Translations under genes and position numbers: made by a program
Part shown: positions 34,651-43,778 of the stretch, piece by piece
How positions within the stretch are numbered: position 1 is the stretch's first letter
How the letters are laid out: every line of letters begins with the position of its first letter
The notes under the pieces: generated by a model
Told to the model about the DNA's origin: nothing
The model's database searches: none
Seen by the model: the letters and a program-made list of their open reading frames with translations, nothing else
Source of the DNA: an uncultured Clostridia bacterium
Lineage (GTDB): Bacteria; Bacillota; Clostridia; Peptostreptococcales; Anaerovoracaceae
Assembly (NCBI GenBank): GCA_945828095.1
Contig: CALZOZ010000002.1
Span: 1-60,058 of the forward strand
Direction: 5' to 3'
DNA length: 60,058 bases

Positions 34651-37347
34651 TTACTTGCGCTCAACTTCAACCATATGGAAGCATTCAATGATGTCATCCA
34701 CCTTGATGTCGTTGTAGTTTTCAATGCCGATACCACATTCGTAACCCTGGTTTACTTCCTTAGCATCATCCTTGAATCTTCTCAGGGATGAAATCTTGCC
34801 TTCGTGGATAACGATACCGTCACGAACCAGTCTGATTTCGGCATTTCTGATAACCTTACCTTCCTGAACGTAAGCACCGGCAACGATACCCACATTAGGA
34901 ACCTTGAATGTTTCTCTAACCTGAACCTTACCCAGAACCTCTTCCTTGAACTCAGGGTCAAGCATACCCTTCATAGCGTCTTCAACATCGTTGATGATGT
35001 CGTAGATTACTCTGTAAAGTCTGATCTGGATGTTTTCTCTGTCAGCAAAGGTCTGAACTGCAGTAGTAGGTCTTACATTGAAGCCGATGATGATGGAGCC
35101 TGTAGTTCCGGCAAGCATTACGTCGGACTCGGTTACTGTACCTACGCCTGTGTGGATAATCTTTACTCTTACGTTTTCATTGTTCAGCTTTTCAAGGGAT
35201 GATACGATGGCACCGATTGAGCCCTGTACGTCGCCCTTGATGATGAGGTTAAGGTCCTTGACCTCGCCTTCCTGAATCTGGCTGAATAACTGTTCCAGAG
35301 TAGTGCTTGCATTTCTTGCAAGGATTTCCTCTCTCAGCTTAGCCTTTCTGTTTTCTGCAATTTCTCTTGCAAGCTTATCTTCCTTAACTGCGTTGAATTC
35401 GTCACCGGCTTCCGGTACATCGGTAAGACCGAGGATCTCAACTGCTGTAGCAGGGCCGGCTTTCTTGATAGTGTCGCCCTTGAAGTTGGTCATAAGTCTG
35501 ATTCTGCCGGAGCATGTTCCTGCAACTACGCTCATGCCTGTCTTGAGAGTTCCGTTGGTTACTAATAGTGTTGCCACAGGACCCTTGTTTTTATCCAGTC
35601 TGGCTTCGATAACAGAACCCATTGCAAGTCTCGACGGATTTGCTTTGAGTTCCAGCACCTCTGCCTGCAATAAAATCATTTCCAGAAGGTTTACAATACC
35701 TTCACCTGTCTTAGCTGATACAGGCACTGAAATTACATCTCCGCCCCAGTCTTCTACCAGGATTCCGTGTTCAGTCAGATCCTGCTTAACTCTGTCAGGG
35801 TTTGCACCCGGCTTATCTATCTTGTTGATAGCAACAATGATAGGAACTCCGGCAGCCTTTGCATGGCTGATGGATTCGATTGTCTGAGGTTTTACAGAGT
35901 CGTCAGCAGCTACAACCAGTACAGCGATATCGGTGATATGTGCTCCGCGGGCACGCATTGCTGTGAAAGCTTCATGTCCCGGTGTATCCAGGAAAACAAT
36001 CTTCTGGCCGTTAATCATAACTTCGGAAGCACCGATATGCTGGGTAATTCCACCTGATTCGGAGGCTGTTACATTGGTCTTTCTGATAGCATCAAGAAGT
36101 GATGTCTTACCGTGGTCAACGTGACCCATTACGGTAATAATCGGTGCTCTCGGCTTCAGATCCTCCTCGCTGTCTTCGAAGAGTTCAAGTCCTTCTTCCT
36201 CTACCTCTTCCTCAACCTTGGCAACCACTACACTGATTCCCAGTTCATCAGCCAGGATGAGAACTGTGTCTTCATCGATATTCTGATTGATATTTGCCAT
36301 GATACCCATCTTCATAAGGGCCATGATTACCTGTGATGTTGAAATACCTGCCTGTTCGCAGAAGCCTGCTACTGTGATAGGTACTGTAACTGCAATTGTT
36401 CCTGTTGGAAGTTCTTCCATGATGTCCTCTTCTTCGACAACAACCGGCTTTGGCTTGTTGTGTTTCTTAGGCTTTGCGGCCTTTTCAAGGGAACGCTGCT
36501 GCATTCTGTCCTTGTTTTTCTTACCGGTGTTGCTGCCTCCTTCTAATTTAGCAAATTTATTTCTTTCTTTTTCGTGATGATCACGTTTTTCTGTGTTTTT
36601 CTGGTTTGGCTTGGTTTCCATTCTGTCAAGCTTAGGCGCATCGTTTCTGTCTCTTCTCTGAGGTCTGCCTTCGCCCTGACGCTGCGGTCTTCCGCCCTGG
36701 TCGCCTCTTCCGTTCTGACCGTCTCTTGAGCTCTGACCTCTGCGTTCCTGCTGGCCATCACGGCTCTGACGCTGCGGTCTGTCACCGCGTCCCTGTCTGT
36801 CGCCGCGTCCATCGCGGTTCTGTCCGTCACGATTCTGGCCATCGCGGCTCTGGCGTGCCGGTCTGTCTGTTCTGTCTGTTCTTTCATTTCTTTCCGTTCT
36901 CTTCGGTGCCTCAGTTTTCGGAGCGTCTGCTTTTGGTGCTTCTGTCTTCGGTGCTTCCTTTGCAGGTACTTCCTTAGCAGGAGCTTCCTTTGCAGGTGCC
37001 TCTGTCTTCGGTGCTTCTGCTGCCGGAGCCACTGTATTTGGAGCTGGAGTTTCCTCCTTAGCCTTTCCTCTTTCTGAAACCTCCTTAGGCACTACGACCT
37101 TGCCCATAGGCGGTTTTACTCTATTTTCCAGATCCTTATTTACTACCGGCTTACCCATCGGCGGTCTTGCAGCCGGTCTTTCGGAAGACTGTATCTGCGG
37201 TCTTGCCGGTCTTGCTGCGCCCTGATTTCTGGTCTGCGGAATTACCGCCGCCTTTACGGTTACTCTAGGCTGAGCGTCTCCCTGACTTTCCGTTTTCTTA
37301 GGCGTTGCCTTTACTATTTTCGTTTCCTTTGTATTTGTTTCTGTCAT
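34651..37347 (-). CDS. infB: Translation initiation factor IF-2 with long disordered N-terminus
   Basis: 898 residues. G domain at ~395-560 with [16 protein letters not shown] and NKIDKPGAN; domains II-IV follow, ending with the fMet-tRNA-binding C2 domain ([21 protein letters not shown]). The first ~300 residues are low complexity: Lys/Glu/Ala/Pro repeats ([11 protein letters not shown] type, ~110-150) and then an Arg/Gly/Gln/Asp-rich tract ([18 protein letters not shown] type, ~165-240). A short IF2_N domain (~315-365, [21 protein letters not shown]) precedes the G domain. Start overlaps ylxQ by one base. Confidence 0.97.
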   Translation of the reverse strand: MTETNTKETKIVKATPKKTESQGDAQPRVTVKAAVIPQTRNQGAARPARPQIQSSERPAARPPMGKPVVNKDLENRVKPPMGKVVVPKEVSERGKAKEETPAPNTVAPAAEAPKTEAPAKEAPAKEVPAKEAPKTEAPKADAPKTEAPKRTERNERTDRTDRPARQSRDGQNRDGQNRDGRGDRQGRGDRPQRQSRDGQQERRGQSSRDGQNGRGDQGGRPQRQGEGRPQRRDRNDAPKLDRMETKPNQKNTEKRDHHEKERNKFAKLEGGSNTGKKNKDRMQQRSLEKAAKPKKHNKPKPVVVEEEDIMEELPTGTIAVTVPITVAGFCEQAGISTSQVIMALMKMGIMANINQNIDEDTVLILADELGISVVVAKVEEEVEEEGLELFEDSEEDLKPRAPIITVMGHVDHGKTSLLDAIRKTNVTASESGGITQHIGASEVMINGQKIVFLDTPGHEAFTAMRARGAHITDIAVLVVAADDSVKPQTIESISHAKAAGVPIIVAINKIDKPGANPDRVKQDLTEHGILVEDWGGDVISVPVSAKTGEGIVNLLEMILLQAEVLELKANPSRLAMGSVIEARLDKNKGPVATLLVTNGTLKTGMSVVAGTCSGRIRLMTNFKGDTIKKAGPATAVEILGLTDVPEAGDEFNAVKEDKLAREIAENRKAKLREEILARNASTTLEQLFSQIQEGEVKDLNLIIKGDVQGSIGAIVSSLEKLNNENVRVKIIHTGVGTVTESDVMLAGTTGSIIIGFNVRPTTAVQTFADRENIQIRLYRVIYDIINDVEDAMKGMLDPEFKEEVLGKVQVRETFKVPNVGIVAGAYVQEGKVIRNAEIRLVRDGIVIHEGKISSLRRFKDDAKEVNQGYECGIGIENYNDIKVDDIIECFHMVEVERK

Positions 37348-37703
37348 TAGAACACCTCCCTTTCTAATGCTTCTATTTGGTCAATCTCTTTTGAAATTAC
37401 ATTTGCAAAATTTTCATCGGTGATGCCGAATATGCCCTTGCCGGATGTGCCGGTCATACGGGACATTTCGTCCGAGTCACCGAAAATTCTATATTCCACG
37501 TTAAACTTTTTTGCAGCAGATATCATTTTTTTCTTTGAATTTTCCGCCAGATCAGCAGCTATTATCAGCAGCTTCACCTTTCGCTTTTCCATGGTAAATA
37601 CGCAGGTGTTATAGCCGTTTACAATTTTTCTCGCCTTTGCAGCAAAGCCCATATAACTGAGCATTTTCTTTTTTGCTGCAGCTTTGGCGTCCTGATTATT
37701 CAT
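37347..37703 (-). CDS. ylxQ: L7Ae-family K-turn-binding ribosomal-like protein YlxQ
   Basis: 118 residues from ATG 37703, seven bases after GGAG. L7Ae/L30e fold: AAKARKIVNGYNTC, LLIIAADLAENSKKKM and a GKGIFGITDENFA end. Binds kink-turn RNA; precise role in Firmicutes unclear. Overlaps ylxR by eight bases and infB by one. Confidence 0.92.
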   Translation of the reverse strand: MNNQDAKAAAKKKMLSYMGFAAKARKIVNGYNTCVFTMEKRKVKLLIIAADLAENSKKKMISAAKKFNVEYRIFGDSDEMSRMTGTSGKGIFGITDENFANVISKEIDQIEALEREVF

Positions 37704-37971
37704 CGGCATGCTCCTTCAGCTGATTGAAAATCTTTTCCTTGGCTTCCGGGGTAATCTCCATTCCAAGGGATCTTTCAAGGGCCTTGCGCTTATATGCCTT
37801 TTCCCAGCAGTCCGGATTTGCCTTGCAAAGGTATGCGCCTCTGCCCTTGGCTCTTCCTGTAAGGTCCAGGCTGAGCTCGCCCTCAAAACCTGCAATTCTC
37901 ACCAGCTCCTGCTTTTCCTTAGATGTCATGCATCCTACGCATCTTCTCATGGGGATTTTTCTGTCCTTCAA
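37696..37971 (-). CDS. ylxR: YlxR (DUF448) RNA-binding protein
   Basis: 91 residues. Family signature IPMRRCVGCMTSKEKQELVRI and GRAKGRGAYLCK. Nucleic-acid-binding protein between nusA and infB in most Firmicutes; two bases after nusA. Confidence 0.95.
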   Translation of the reverse strand: MKDRKIPMRRCVGCMTSKEKQELVRIAGFEGELSLDLTGRAKGRGAYLCKANPDCWEKAYKRKALERSLGMEITPEAKEKIFNQLKEHADE

Positions 37972-37973
37972 TT

Positions 37974-39107
37974 CTAATCCTCCAGCTCAACAAATTCTGC
38001 TGCTGCCGGTTCCTCCTCCTGGGTGAAGTTTTCCTCTACGGTGTCTTCAACCTCTACGAAGTCTTCTGAACCGAAATACTGAGTGTGGCTCTTGATGTCG
38101 ATTTTCCATCCACTTACTCTGGCCGCCAGTCTTACGTTCTGACCCTCTTTGCCGATTGCCAGTGAAAGCTGGTAGTCAGGAACCACTACTGTAGCGATCT
38201 TTTCCTCGTCCTCAGCGATTATTACCTTTTCTACCTTGGCAGGGCTGAGCACGTTGGCGATGAGTTCCTCAGGATCTTCGCTCCAAGGAATGATGTCGAT
38301 CTTTTCTCCGTGAAGTTCATCTACGATGGCCTGAACTCTGGCACCTCTTGTACCTACACATGAGCCAACCGGATCCACGTTTTCAAATTCAGTATATACG
38401 GCCATCTTTGTTCTGGAACCTGCTTCTCTGGCAATTCCTCTGATTTCAACTGTTCCATCCTCGATTTCAGGAACTTCCAGCTCGAAGAGCCTCTTTACAA
38501 GACCCGGATGTGATCTGGAAAGGAAAACCTGCGGTCCCTTGTTGGTCTTCTTTACATCCATGATGTAAACCTTCAGTCTGTCGTTAACCTGATAACGTTC
38601 TCCCGGCACCTGTTCGTTTGCGGAAAGGATGCCCTCTGTTCTCCCGATGTTTACGAAAAGAGTTTCATTGCTGATTCTCTGAACTGTTCCTGTAACAATT
38701 TCGCCCTGTCTTGTGATGAAATCGTCAAAGATCATTCCTCTTTCAGCCTCTCTTATTCTCTGAACCACTACCTGCTTTGCAGTCTGTGCAGCGATTCTGC
38801 CGAAATCCCTCGGAGTTACCTGATACTCTACGATGTCGCCCACCTCATATCTAGGGTCGATTTCTCTGGCCTCTTCGATAGAAAGCTGAGTCAGTTCATC
38901 TTCAATTTCCTCAACTACGTCCATTCTCATATATACGTTGATATCGCCTGTTTCCTGATCGATGTCAACACGTACATTCTGTGATGTTCCGTAGTTCTTC
39001 TTATATGCTGATACTAATGCGGATTCAATGGCTTCAATCAAAATTTCTTTTGATATATGTCTTTCTTTTTCTAAATCCTCAATAGCCTGGATAAATTCCT
39101 TGTTCAT
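37974..39107 (-). CDS. nusA: Transcription termination/antitermination factor NusA
   Basis: 377 residues, the short Gram-positive form. N-terminal RNA-polymerase-binding domain (1-125), S1 (~130-200), two KH domains (~205-345, SCVGTRGARVQAI and LAIGKEGQNVRLAARVSGWKI), then an acidic tail (DTVEENFTQEEEPAA). Overlaps no neighbour but is tightly spaced to rimP and ylxR. Confidence 0.97.
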   Translation of the reverse strand: MNKEFIQAIEDLEKERHISKEILIEAIESALVSAYKKNYGTSQNVRVDIDQETGDINVYMRMDVVEEIEDELTQLSIEEAREIDPRYEVGDIVEYQVTPRDFGRIAAQTAKQVVVQRIREAERGMIFDDFITRQGEIVTGTVQRISNETLFVNIGRTEGILSANEQVPGERYQVNDRLKVYIMDVKKTNKGPQVFLSRSHPGLVKRLFELEVPEIEDGTVEIRGIAREAGSRTKMAVYTEFENVDPVGSCVGTRGARVQAIVDELHGEKIDIIPWSEDPEELIANVLSPAKVEKVIIAEDEEKIATVVVPDYQLSLAIGKEGQNVRLAARVSGWKIDIKSHTQYFGSEDFVEVEDTVEENFTQEEEPAAAEFVELED

Positions 39108-39123
39108 CTTTTTTATTACCTCC

Positions 39124-39624
39124 TTAGAAAATCACAGCAAGTCGGGTTTTAGCCACCTGCTCCCTTGGGAATTCAATCTCTTCTTCGTTTTCGTCTGTTA
39201 TAACTATTTTATTATCCTCGGTAAGACCCTTCAGAATGCCCTGGTAGGTCTTTTTACCGTCTACAGCCTTATATAAGCTTATGTCAACCATGCGCCCCGA
39301 AAACCTGATAAAATCTTTTTCTTTAATAAGCGCCCTGTCAAGTCCCGGTGATGAGACTTCAAGGTAGTAGTTCTGTTCGATAGGGTCAAGCCTGTCAAGC
39401 TCTGAAGAAAGAAATCTGCTTACGCCTTCACAGTCGTCAGTGGATACATATTCCTCTTCCACATTTCCGTCAGCGTCTTCCTTGGGCAATCTGTCAATAT
39501 ACACCCTGAGGAACCAGTCCTTTCCTTCTTTGACAAATTCGCTGTTGTACAGCTCCAATCCCTTTTCTGCGAGAAAATCCGCTGTGATTTCCTCCACAAT
39601 TTCCGTTATTTTTTTCTTTGCCAT
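39124..39624 (-). CDS. rimP: Ribosome maturation factor RimP
   Basis: 166 residues. VSRFLSSELDRLDPIEQNYYLEVSSPGLDR is the RimP core (described here in part by its key LEVSSPGLDR motif), then an SH3-like C-terminal domain. First gene of rimP-nusA-ylxR-ylxQ-infB. 30S maturation. Confidence 0.96.
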   Translation of the reverse strand: MAKKKITEIVEEITADFLAEKGLELYNSEFVKEGKDWFLRVYIDRLPKEDADGNVEEEYVSTDDCEGVSRFLSSELDRLDPIEQNYYLEVSSPGLDRALIKEKDFIRFSGRMVDISLYKAVDGKKTYQGILKGLTEDNKIVITDENEEEIEFPREQVAKTRLAVIF

Positions 39625-39645
39625 TATTCAATTTTCTCCTAAATA

Positions 39646-39685
39646 ATATTGAAAGAGTGGGCTTGAACCCACTCTTTAAGTCATA
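39646..39685 (-). terminator. Hairpin ahead of rimP (terminator or attenuator)
   Basis: Stem AAAGAGTGGG (39652-39661) with CCCACTCTTT (39668-39677), 27 bases before the rimP start. It can end the alarmone-synthetase transcript and may also act as an attenuator of the nusA operon, whose product modulates such hairpins. Confidence 0.75.
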
Positions 39686-39745
39686 CCTTATTAAGTCGTA
39701 TATTATGATACCACGAATGTGGCGGAATTGCAAGGAGTTTTTATC

Positions 39746-40381
39746 CTACAGCTTATTCAGCTCATTAAAAATTTTCTGCATCCTCTTGTCCAGCGTAGCA
39801 CTTACCTCAGCACAGGCCTTCAGTTCAATGTCAATTTTTGCCGAAATGTCCTTATCCTTCTTGTATCTGAGATTGTGCTCCAGGCTGGCCCAGAAATCCA
39901 TGGCAACAGTTCTGATCTGCACCTCTACAGGAACTTCTATACATCCGTCCAGCAAAAATACCGGAACCATCAGAGAAAGATGGAGACTTCTATAGCCGTT
40001 AGGCTTAGGGTTTGCTATGTAATCCTTGCGGCTGTTCACTCTGATGTCGTTTTGTGAAGTAAGCATCTTAGCCACCTCATACACATCGTCAACAAAGTTG
40101 CATACCACTCTGATTCCCGCAATATCCAAAATGTTTTCTCTGGCCGACGGAATTGAGATGTCGCACTGCAGCCTGCGAAGCTTGTCCTCAATGCCCTGAG
40201 GAGTCTTAAGTCTTTTTTCAATATGGTGAATCGGATTATAGTCATGTCTTACTGCAAAATCCTCACTGAGAATTTCTATCTTTGTGTCAACCTCCTTAAT
40301 GGCTGCACTGTATTCATGGTGGAACTCATCGAATCCCGGCTGGTCTTCGAGATGTCCGTAATGTTTTTCAACCCAGGTCAA
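39746..40381 (-). CDS. Small alarmone synthetase, (p)ppGpp (GTP pyrophosphokinase, RelA/SpoT domain only)
   Basis: 211 residues from a TTG start at 40381 (AGAGG nine bases upstream). RelA/SpoT synthetase fold: DIAGIRVVCNF, NPKPNGYRSLHL (the G-loop/ATP region) and VEVQIRTVAMDFWASLEHNLRYK. No hydrolase or TGS/ACT domains, so RelP/RelQ-type. Makes (p)ppGpp under stress. Lies directly before the rimP-nusA-infB operon on the same strand. Confidence 0.93.
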   Translation of the reverse strand: MTWVEKHYGHLEDQPGFDEFHHEYSAAIKEVDTKIEILSEDFAVRHDYNPIHHIEKRLKTPQGIEDKLRRLQCDISIPSARENILDIAGIRVVCNFVDDVYEVAKMLTSQNDIRVNSRKDYIANPKPNGYRSLHLSLMVPVFLLDGCIEVPVEVQIRTVAMDFWASLEHNLRYKKDKDISAKIDIELKACAEVSATLDKRMQKIFNELNKL

Positions 40382-40406
40382 TTTAACTTTCCTCTCTTTT
40401 TTTGAG

Positions 40407-40435
40407 TTTAAATTTAGGATATTTTCCTTTATAAT
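40407..40435 (+). promoter_or_regulatory. Promoter of the aldo/keto reductase gene
   Basis: TTTAAA (40407-40412), 17-base spacer, TATAAT (40430-40435); AAAGAAAGGA precedes the ATG at 40484. Confidence 0.55.
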
Positions 40436-40483
40436 AATATTATAACTGATAATTGTGTAAAAAGAAAGGATTTTGGTGTAGAT

Positions 40484-41470
40484 ATGCTGAAAGTTAATTT
40501 AGGAAAGACAAATCTTTCTGTAAGCAAAGCAGGAATGGGAGTACTTCCTATAGGCCCCGGACAACTGGCCCTGCCCCTTGAAGAGGGTGCAGAAATAATC
40601 TGTCATGCTGTCAGAAGCGGCATAAACTTCATAGATACGGCCCAGTACTACCGCACCTATCCATATATAAAGAGGGCTTTGGCAATGATGGCATCATCCG
40701 GCCAGGAAAGCACCCGCAGGGCGGCAGACAATCTTATCATCTGCTCAAAATCTTTAGCCCATGATTACGACGGCATGATGTCCGCAGTCCACGAAGCCAT
40801 GGCTGAGCTTGACCGTCCTTTCATAGATATTTTCCTGATGCACGAGGTGAGAACCGGCGGTTTTTCGGAAAGAAAAGGGGCCTGGCAGGCTCTCATAGAT
40901 GCACGCGCTCAGGGGCTGGTTCATGCCATCGGCGTATCAACCCACCATGTGGATGTAACAGAGGAAATGGCATCGGTTCCGGAATGTGATGTGGTGTTTC
41001 CTCTCATAAACTATGCCTCTATGGGTATCCGCAGAGGCAGCGGGCCTGCATCATGCGATGAAATGCTGGAAGCCATTAGGGCATGCCGCAATGCTGGGAA
41101 AGGCGTTTTCACCATGAAAGCCTTCGGCGGCGGCAATCTGACGGAAAACTATCAGAAATCCCTCGACTACGTGTTTTCCAAGGAAGAAATCCAGTCAGTC
41201 ATGATAGGCTTTGGCAGCAAATCGGAAATAGACGATATTGTCAGCTATCTTGACGGCACCATGTCGGCAGACTACAATCCTGATACATCACATAAAAAAA
41301 TGCGTATAAACCAGGAGGATTGTGAAGGCTGTGGCAGCTGCATGAAAGTCTGCGCTTCCAAGGCGATTTTTTACAATAAAAACGGGCTGGCCGAAATTGA
41401 CCAGTCCCGGTGTTTAACCTGCGGTTACTGCAGTTATGCATGCCCTGTGCGGGCTGTTATCAGGTACTAA
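40484..41470 (+). CDS. Aldo/keto reductase fused to a 2x[4Fe-4S] ferredoxin domain
   Basis: 328 residues. TIM-barrel reductase (~1-260) with DTAQYY (catalytic Asp/Tyr), ICSKS (Lys) and LMHEV (His), followed by a bacterial ferredoxin domain (~275-325) with two clusters CEGCGSCMKVC and CLTCGYCSYACP. Such fusions occur in anaerobes, where ferredoxin may replace NAD(P)H as electron donor; substrate unknown. Three bases before arsC. Confidence 0.9.
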   Translation: MLKVNLGKTNLSVSKAGMGVLPIGPGQLALPLEEGAEIICHAVRSGINFIDTAQYYRTYPYIKRALAMMASSGQESTRRAADNLIICSKSLAHDYDGMMSAVHEAMAELDRPFIDIFLMHEVRTGGFSERKGAWQALIDARAQGLVHAIGVSTHHVDVTEEMASVPECDVVFPLINYASMGIRRGSGPASCDEMLEAIRACRNAGKGVFTMKAFGGGNLTENYQKSLDYVFSKEEIQSVMIGFGSKSEIDDIVSYLDGTMSADYNPDTSHKKMRINQEDCEGCGSCMKVCASKAIFYNKNGLAEIDQSRCLTCGYCSYACPVRAVIRY

Positions 41471-41473
41471 GAA

Positions 41474-41854
41474 ATGACTAAGAAAAAAGTAGCTTTTATC
41501 TGCGTGCACAACTCCTGCCGCAGTCAGATTGCTGAAGCCCTCGGCAAGCATTTTAGAGGAAAAGATTTTGAGTTTTACTCTGCCGGAACAGAGACAAAGC
41601 CTCAGATAAATCAGGATGCCGTCAGATTGATAAAGGAGCTTTACGGCATCGACATGGAGCTGACGCAGTACAGCAAAACATTCGAAGAGCTTCCTGACCC
41701 GGATATTGTCATCTCAATGGGCTGTGATGTGGGATGTCCATATATCGGCAGGGCCTTTGATTACAACTGGGAACTCCCTGACCCAACGGGACATAATGAC
41801 GAATATTTCAAAGAAATTATAAAGCAGATTGAATGCAGGATTAAAGAATTATAG
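41474..41854 (+). CDS. arsC: Arsenate reductase / low-molecular-weight tyrosine phosphatase family
   Basis: 126 residues. CX5R P-loop CVHNSCR (Cys10 to Arg16), a Cys pair in MGCDVGCP typical of thioredoxin-coupled ArsC, and the DPTG general-acid motif. Reduces arsenate to arsenite. No ars pump or regulator nearby, so phosphatase activity is possible. Confidence 0.85.
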   Translation: MTKKKVAFICVHNSCRSQIAEALGKHFRGKDFEFYSAGTETKPQINQDAVRLIKELYGIDMELTQYSKTFEELPDPDIVISMGCDVGCPYIGRAFDYNWELPDPTGHNDEYFKEIIKQIECRIKEL

Positions 41855-41858
41855 CATT

Positions 41859-41909
41859 GTCAACCTTGAAGCATCTTTTTCCAATGGTTTCAGAGCTTGC
41901 AAGGTTGAC
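41859..41909. repeat. Palindromic repeat with conserved loop, after arsC
   Basis: Arms GTCAACCTTGAAGC (41859-41872) and GCTTGCAAGGTTGAC (41895-41909), 14 paired bases with one bulge. Loop contains TTTTTCCAATGGTTTCAG, shared with the palindromes at 42051 and 56.6 kb. Confidence 0.75.
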
Positions 41910-41960
41910 ACAATCACTTTATTTTGTTCCTGTTATGACAATTTAATTACACATTATTAC

Positions 41961-42010
41961 AAAAAGTCATCCTTTTTGCCGATTTTCATCGTAAGAAGGA
42001 TGACTTTTTT
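41961..42010. terminator. Bidirectional terminator
   Basis: Perfect 14-base stem AAAAAGTCATCCTT with AAGGATGACTTTTT, between the arsC gene and the convergent aminotransferase gene. Confidence 0.88.
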
Positions 42011-42050
42011 GATCGATTTAGCCTGAGAATTTCACAAGGAAGGCAAAATT

Positions 42051-42101
42051 GTCGGCCTTTACATATCATTTTTCAATGGTTCCAGGGCTCGAAGGGTTGA
42101 C
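42051..42101. repeat. Degenerate second copy of the conserved-loop palindrome
   Basis: Weaker arms (GTCGGCCTTT ... GAAGGGTTGAC, with G-T pairs) around a loop CATTTTTCAATGGTTCCAGG that matches the loop at 41859-41909. Confidence 0.55.
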
Positions 42102-42131
42102 TTTTGGCGGTGGAACGATATTTTTTAAAAA

Positions 42132-43163
42132 CTATGACAGCAGGTACAGATCGTCCAGTCCAAGAAGATCCATAAGCACCCATACTGCATCGTTTACATC
42201 GCGGCGAGTGTTGAAATACCCGAAGCTGAATCGTGTAAGTCCCTCAGGTGTTCCCATAGCCTCCATAAGCGCAGGAGCCTCCATGGAACCTGATTTGACC
42301 ACAATGCCGTTCTTTCTCATGTGAAGCTTTACCTCTTCAGGCGTAAAGCCTTCCACCTTTACAGCCACTGTCGGTACTCTCACACCCGTTCCGAAATCTC
42401 CGAAAACAGTAACCTTGTCCATAGACTGAACAGACTCGAAGAAACGCTTGGCCAGTCTGTGAGGGAAGATGGAAATGCCGTAGATTCCCTTTTCTCTGAT
42501 GAAATCCAGGGCTGCACAGAATCCGCCGTAAATCTCAGGTTTTATCTCACCTATGCTGTCGACAAGCTTGCCGTCAAGGCTGATACCCTCTCTCAGGCAG
42601 ATTCCGCCGATTCCATAAGGTCCCATGAGCTTTTTGTGTCCTGCAAAGCAGAAAACATCCGCTCCCAAAGTTTCCAGATTGATTTCACAGGCTCCCGCTG
42701 TCTGCGATCCGTCACATATCACCATAAGTTTATGCCGCCTTGCTATGGTCCCGATAATTTCCATATCGTTTATGTTGCCCGTAACATTGGAGCCGTGGGA
42801 TACCACAATAAACCTTGTATTCTCTTTTATGGCTCCCTCAATATCCTCATATTTCAGCCTTCCGTAGCTGTTCACTCCTATGTAAGTGACCTCAGCCCCC
42901 TCAGCTGTAAGGTCATCGAGAACCGAAACAGTGGAGCTTTGCTCCATCACCGTGGAAATCACATGGTCTCCCGGCCCGATAAGACTTCTGAGCACAATAT
43001 CCATGGCCTGAAACTCATCGTGGGTAAAAATAATGTTCTCCGGATTTTTCATGTGGAAAAGTTCCGCAAGCTTTACCTTTGCAATTTCTGCATCGGCAGG
43101 CTGTGCTGTTTTTACACTTTCCGGTTTCACTGCCGTGGTATATGCGTTGTTAAGAAAAATCAT
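42132..43163 (-). CDS. Class V aminotransferase, divergent cysteine-desulfurase-like
   Basis: 343 residues. PLP lysine in FAGHKKLMGPYG, VSHGSNVTGNINDM, ICDGSQTAGA and C-terminal RFSFGYFNTRRDV place it with the NifS/SufS-related group. Two conserved parts are missing: the N-terminal NPGRSGH-type segment (deleted, so the protein is ~40 residues short) and the catalytic-Cys loop, here VKSGSMEAPA instead of RSGLHCAP. It is therefore unlikely to be a cysteine desulfurase. Last in the order bcp, isochorismatase, aminotransferase. Confidence 0.8.
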   Translation of the reverse strand: MIFLNNAYTTAVKPESVKTAQPADAEIAKVKLAELFHMKNPENIIFTHDEFQAMDIVLRSLIGPGDHVISTVMEQSSTVSVLDDLTAEGAEVTYIGVNSYGRLKYEDIEGAIKENTRFIVVSHGSNVTGNINDMEIIGTIARRHKLMVICDGSQTAGACEINLETLGADVFCFAGHKKLMGPYGIGGICLREGISLDGKLVDSIGEIKPEIYGGFCAALDFIREKGIYGISIFPHRLAKRFFESVQSMDKVTVFGDFGTGVRVPTVAVKVEGFTPEEVKLHMRKNGIVVKSGSMEAPALMEAMGTPEGLTRFSFGYFNTRRDVNDAVWVLMDLLGLDDLYLLS

Positions 43164-43197
43164 AGCTTTACCTTTATTCTTTCTTTTATGCGGTGCG

Positions 43198-43737
43198 TTA
43201 TCTTATAACTTTGACATGAAGGTTTTCCATCAGGGCCAGAGCCTTTTCTCCCAGTTCAGGGTCGTTTGAAGCTACGCAGGATGCGTCAACTGCAATTGGG
43301 ACTTCCGGCATTGCAGCCTTGGCCAGCACCATGTTGGAAATAACGCAGATATTAGTTACAACACCTGCAAGCTCAACGCTTTCATACTCATCAGCTCTGT
43401 CTCTCAAGTAATCGGCCAGTTCGATGGAACCGAAGGTCGGCTTGGAAAATATCATGTCCTGTTCTTCTTTAAGTCCTGCAACCTTGCCGTAAAGATCCCA
43501 GCCTGCTTCACCCTTGATACAGTGAGGCACCGGCAGGTTGGTTCCCTCCTGGGTTTCCATATAGTTTTTTCCGTGGGTGTCCATGGTGAAAATCACCTGT
43601 CCGCCCTCTCCGTATCCGCGGTATTTTTCTATCTTAGCGGCTATGCTGTCCTCAATATCCACCGCTGCCGGAAAGCCCAAAGAGCCTGTAACAAAGTCAT
43701 TTTGATAGTCCACTACGATTAAAAGTTTCTTTTTCAT
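43198..43737 (-). CDS. Isochorismatase-family hydrolase, nicotinamidase-like
   Basis: 179 residues. Catalytic triad visible: Asp10 in LIVVDYQNDF, Lys near 79 in IFSKPTFGS, Cys in GVVTNICVISN. The metal-site DxH is present as MDTHGKNY. Resembles nicotinamidase (nicotinamide to nicotinate), but other amidases of the family cannot be excluded. Confidence 0.85.
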   Translation of the reverse strand: MKKKLLIVVDYQNDFVTGSLGFPAAVDIEDSIAAKIEKYRGYGEGGQVIFTMDTHGKNYMETQEGTNLPVPHCIKGEAGWDLYGKVAGLKEEQDMIFSKPTFGSIELADYLRDRADEYESVELAGVVTNICVISNMVLAKAAMPEVPIAVDASCVASNDPELGEKALALMENLHVKVIR

Positions 43738-43778
43738 TTTATCTTCCTGCTGCCTCCTGAATTCTCAATATTTATCAA

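Noticed and set aside
34138-34736. Open frames of ~100-125 codons across the infB-rbfA spacer on both strands
   Set aside because: They exist only because the structured repeats are GC-rich; no ribosome site, no similarity between the two copies in protein space.
42321-43208. Plus-strand 295-codon open frame
   Set aside because: Antisense to the class V aminotransferase, which has clear PLP motifs.
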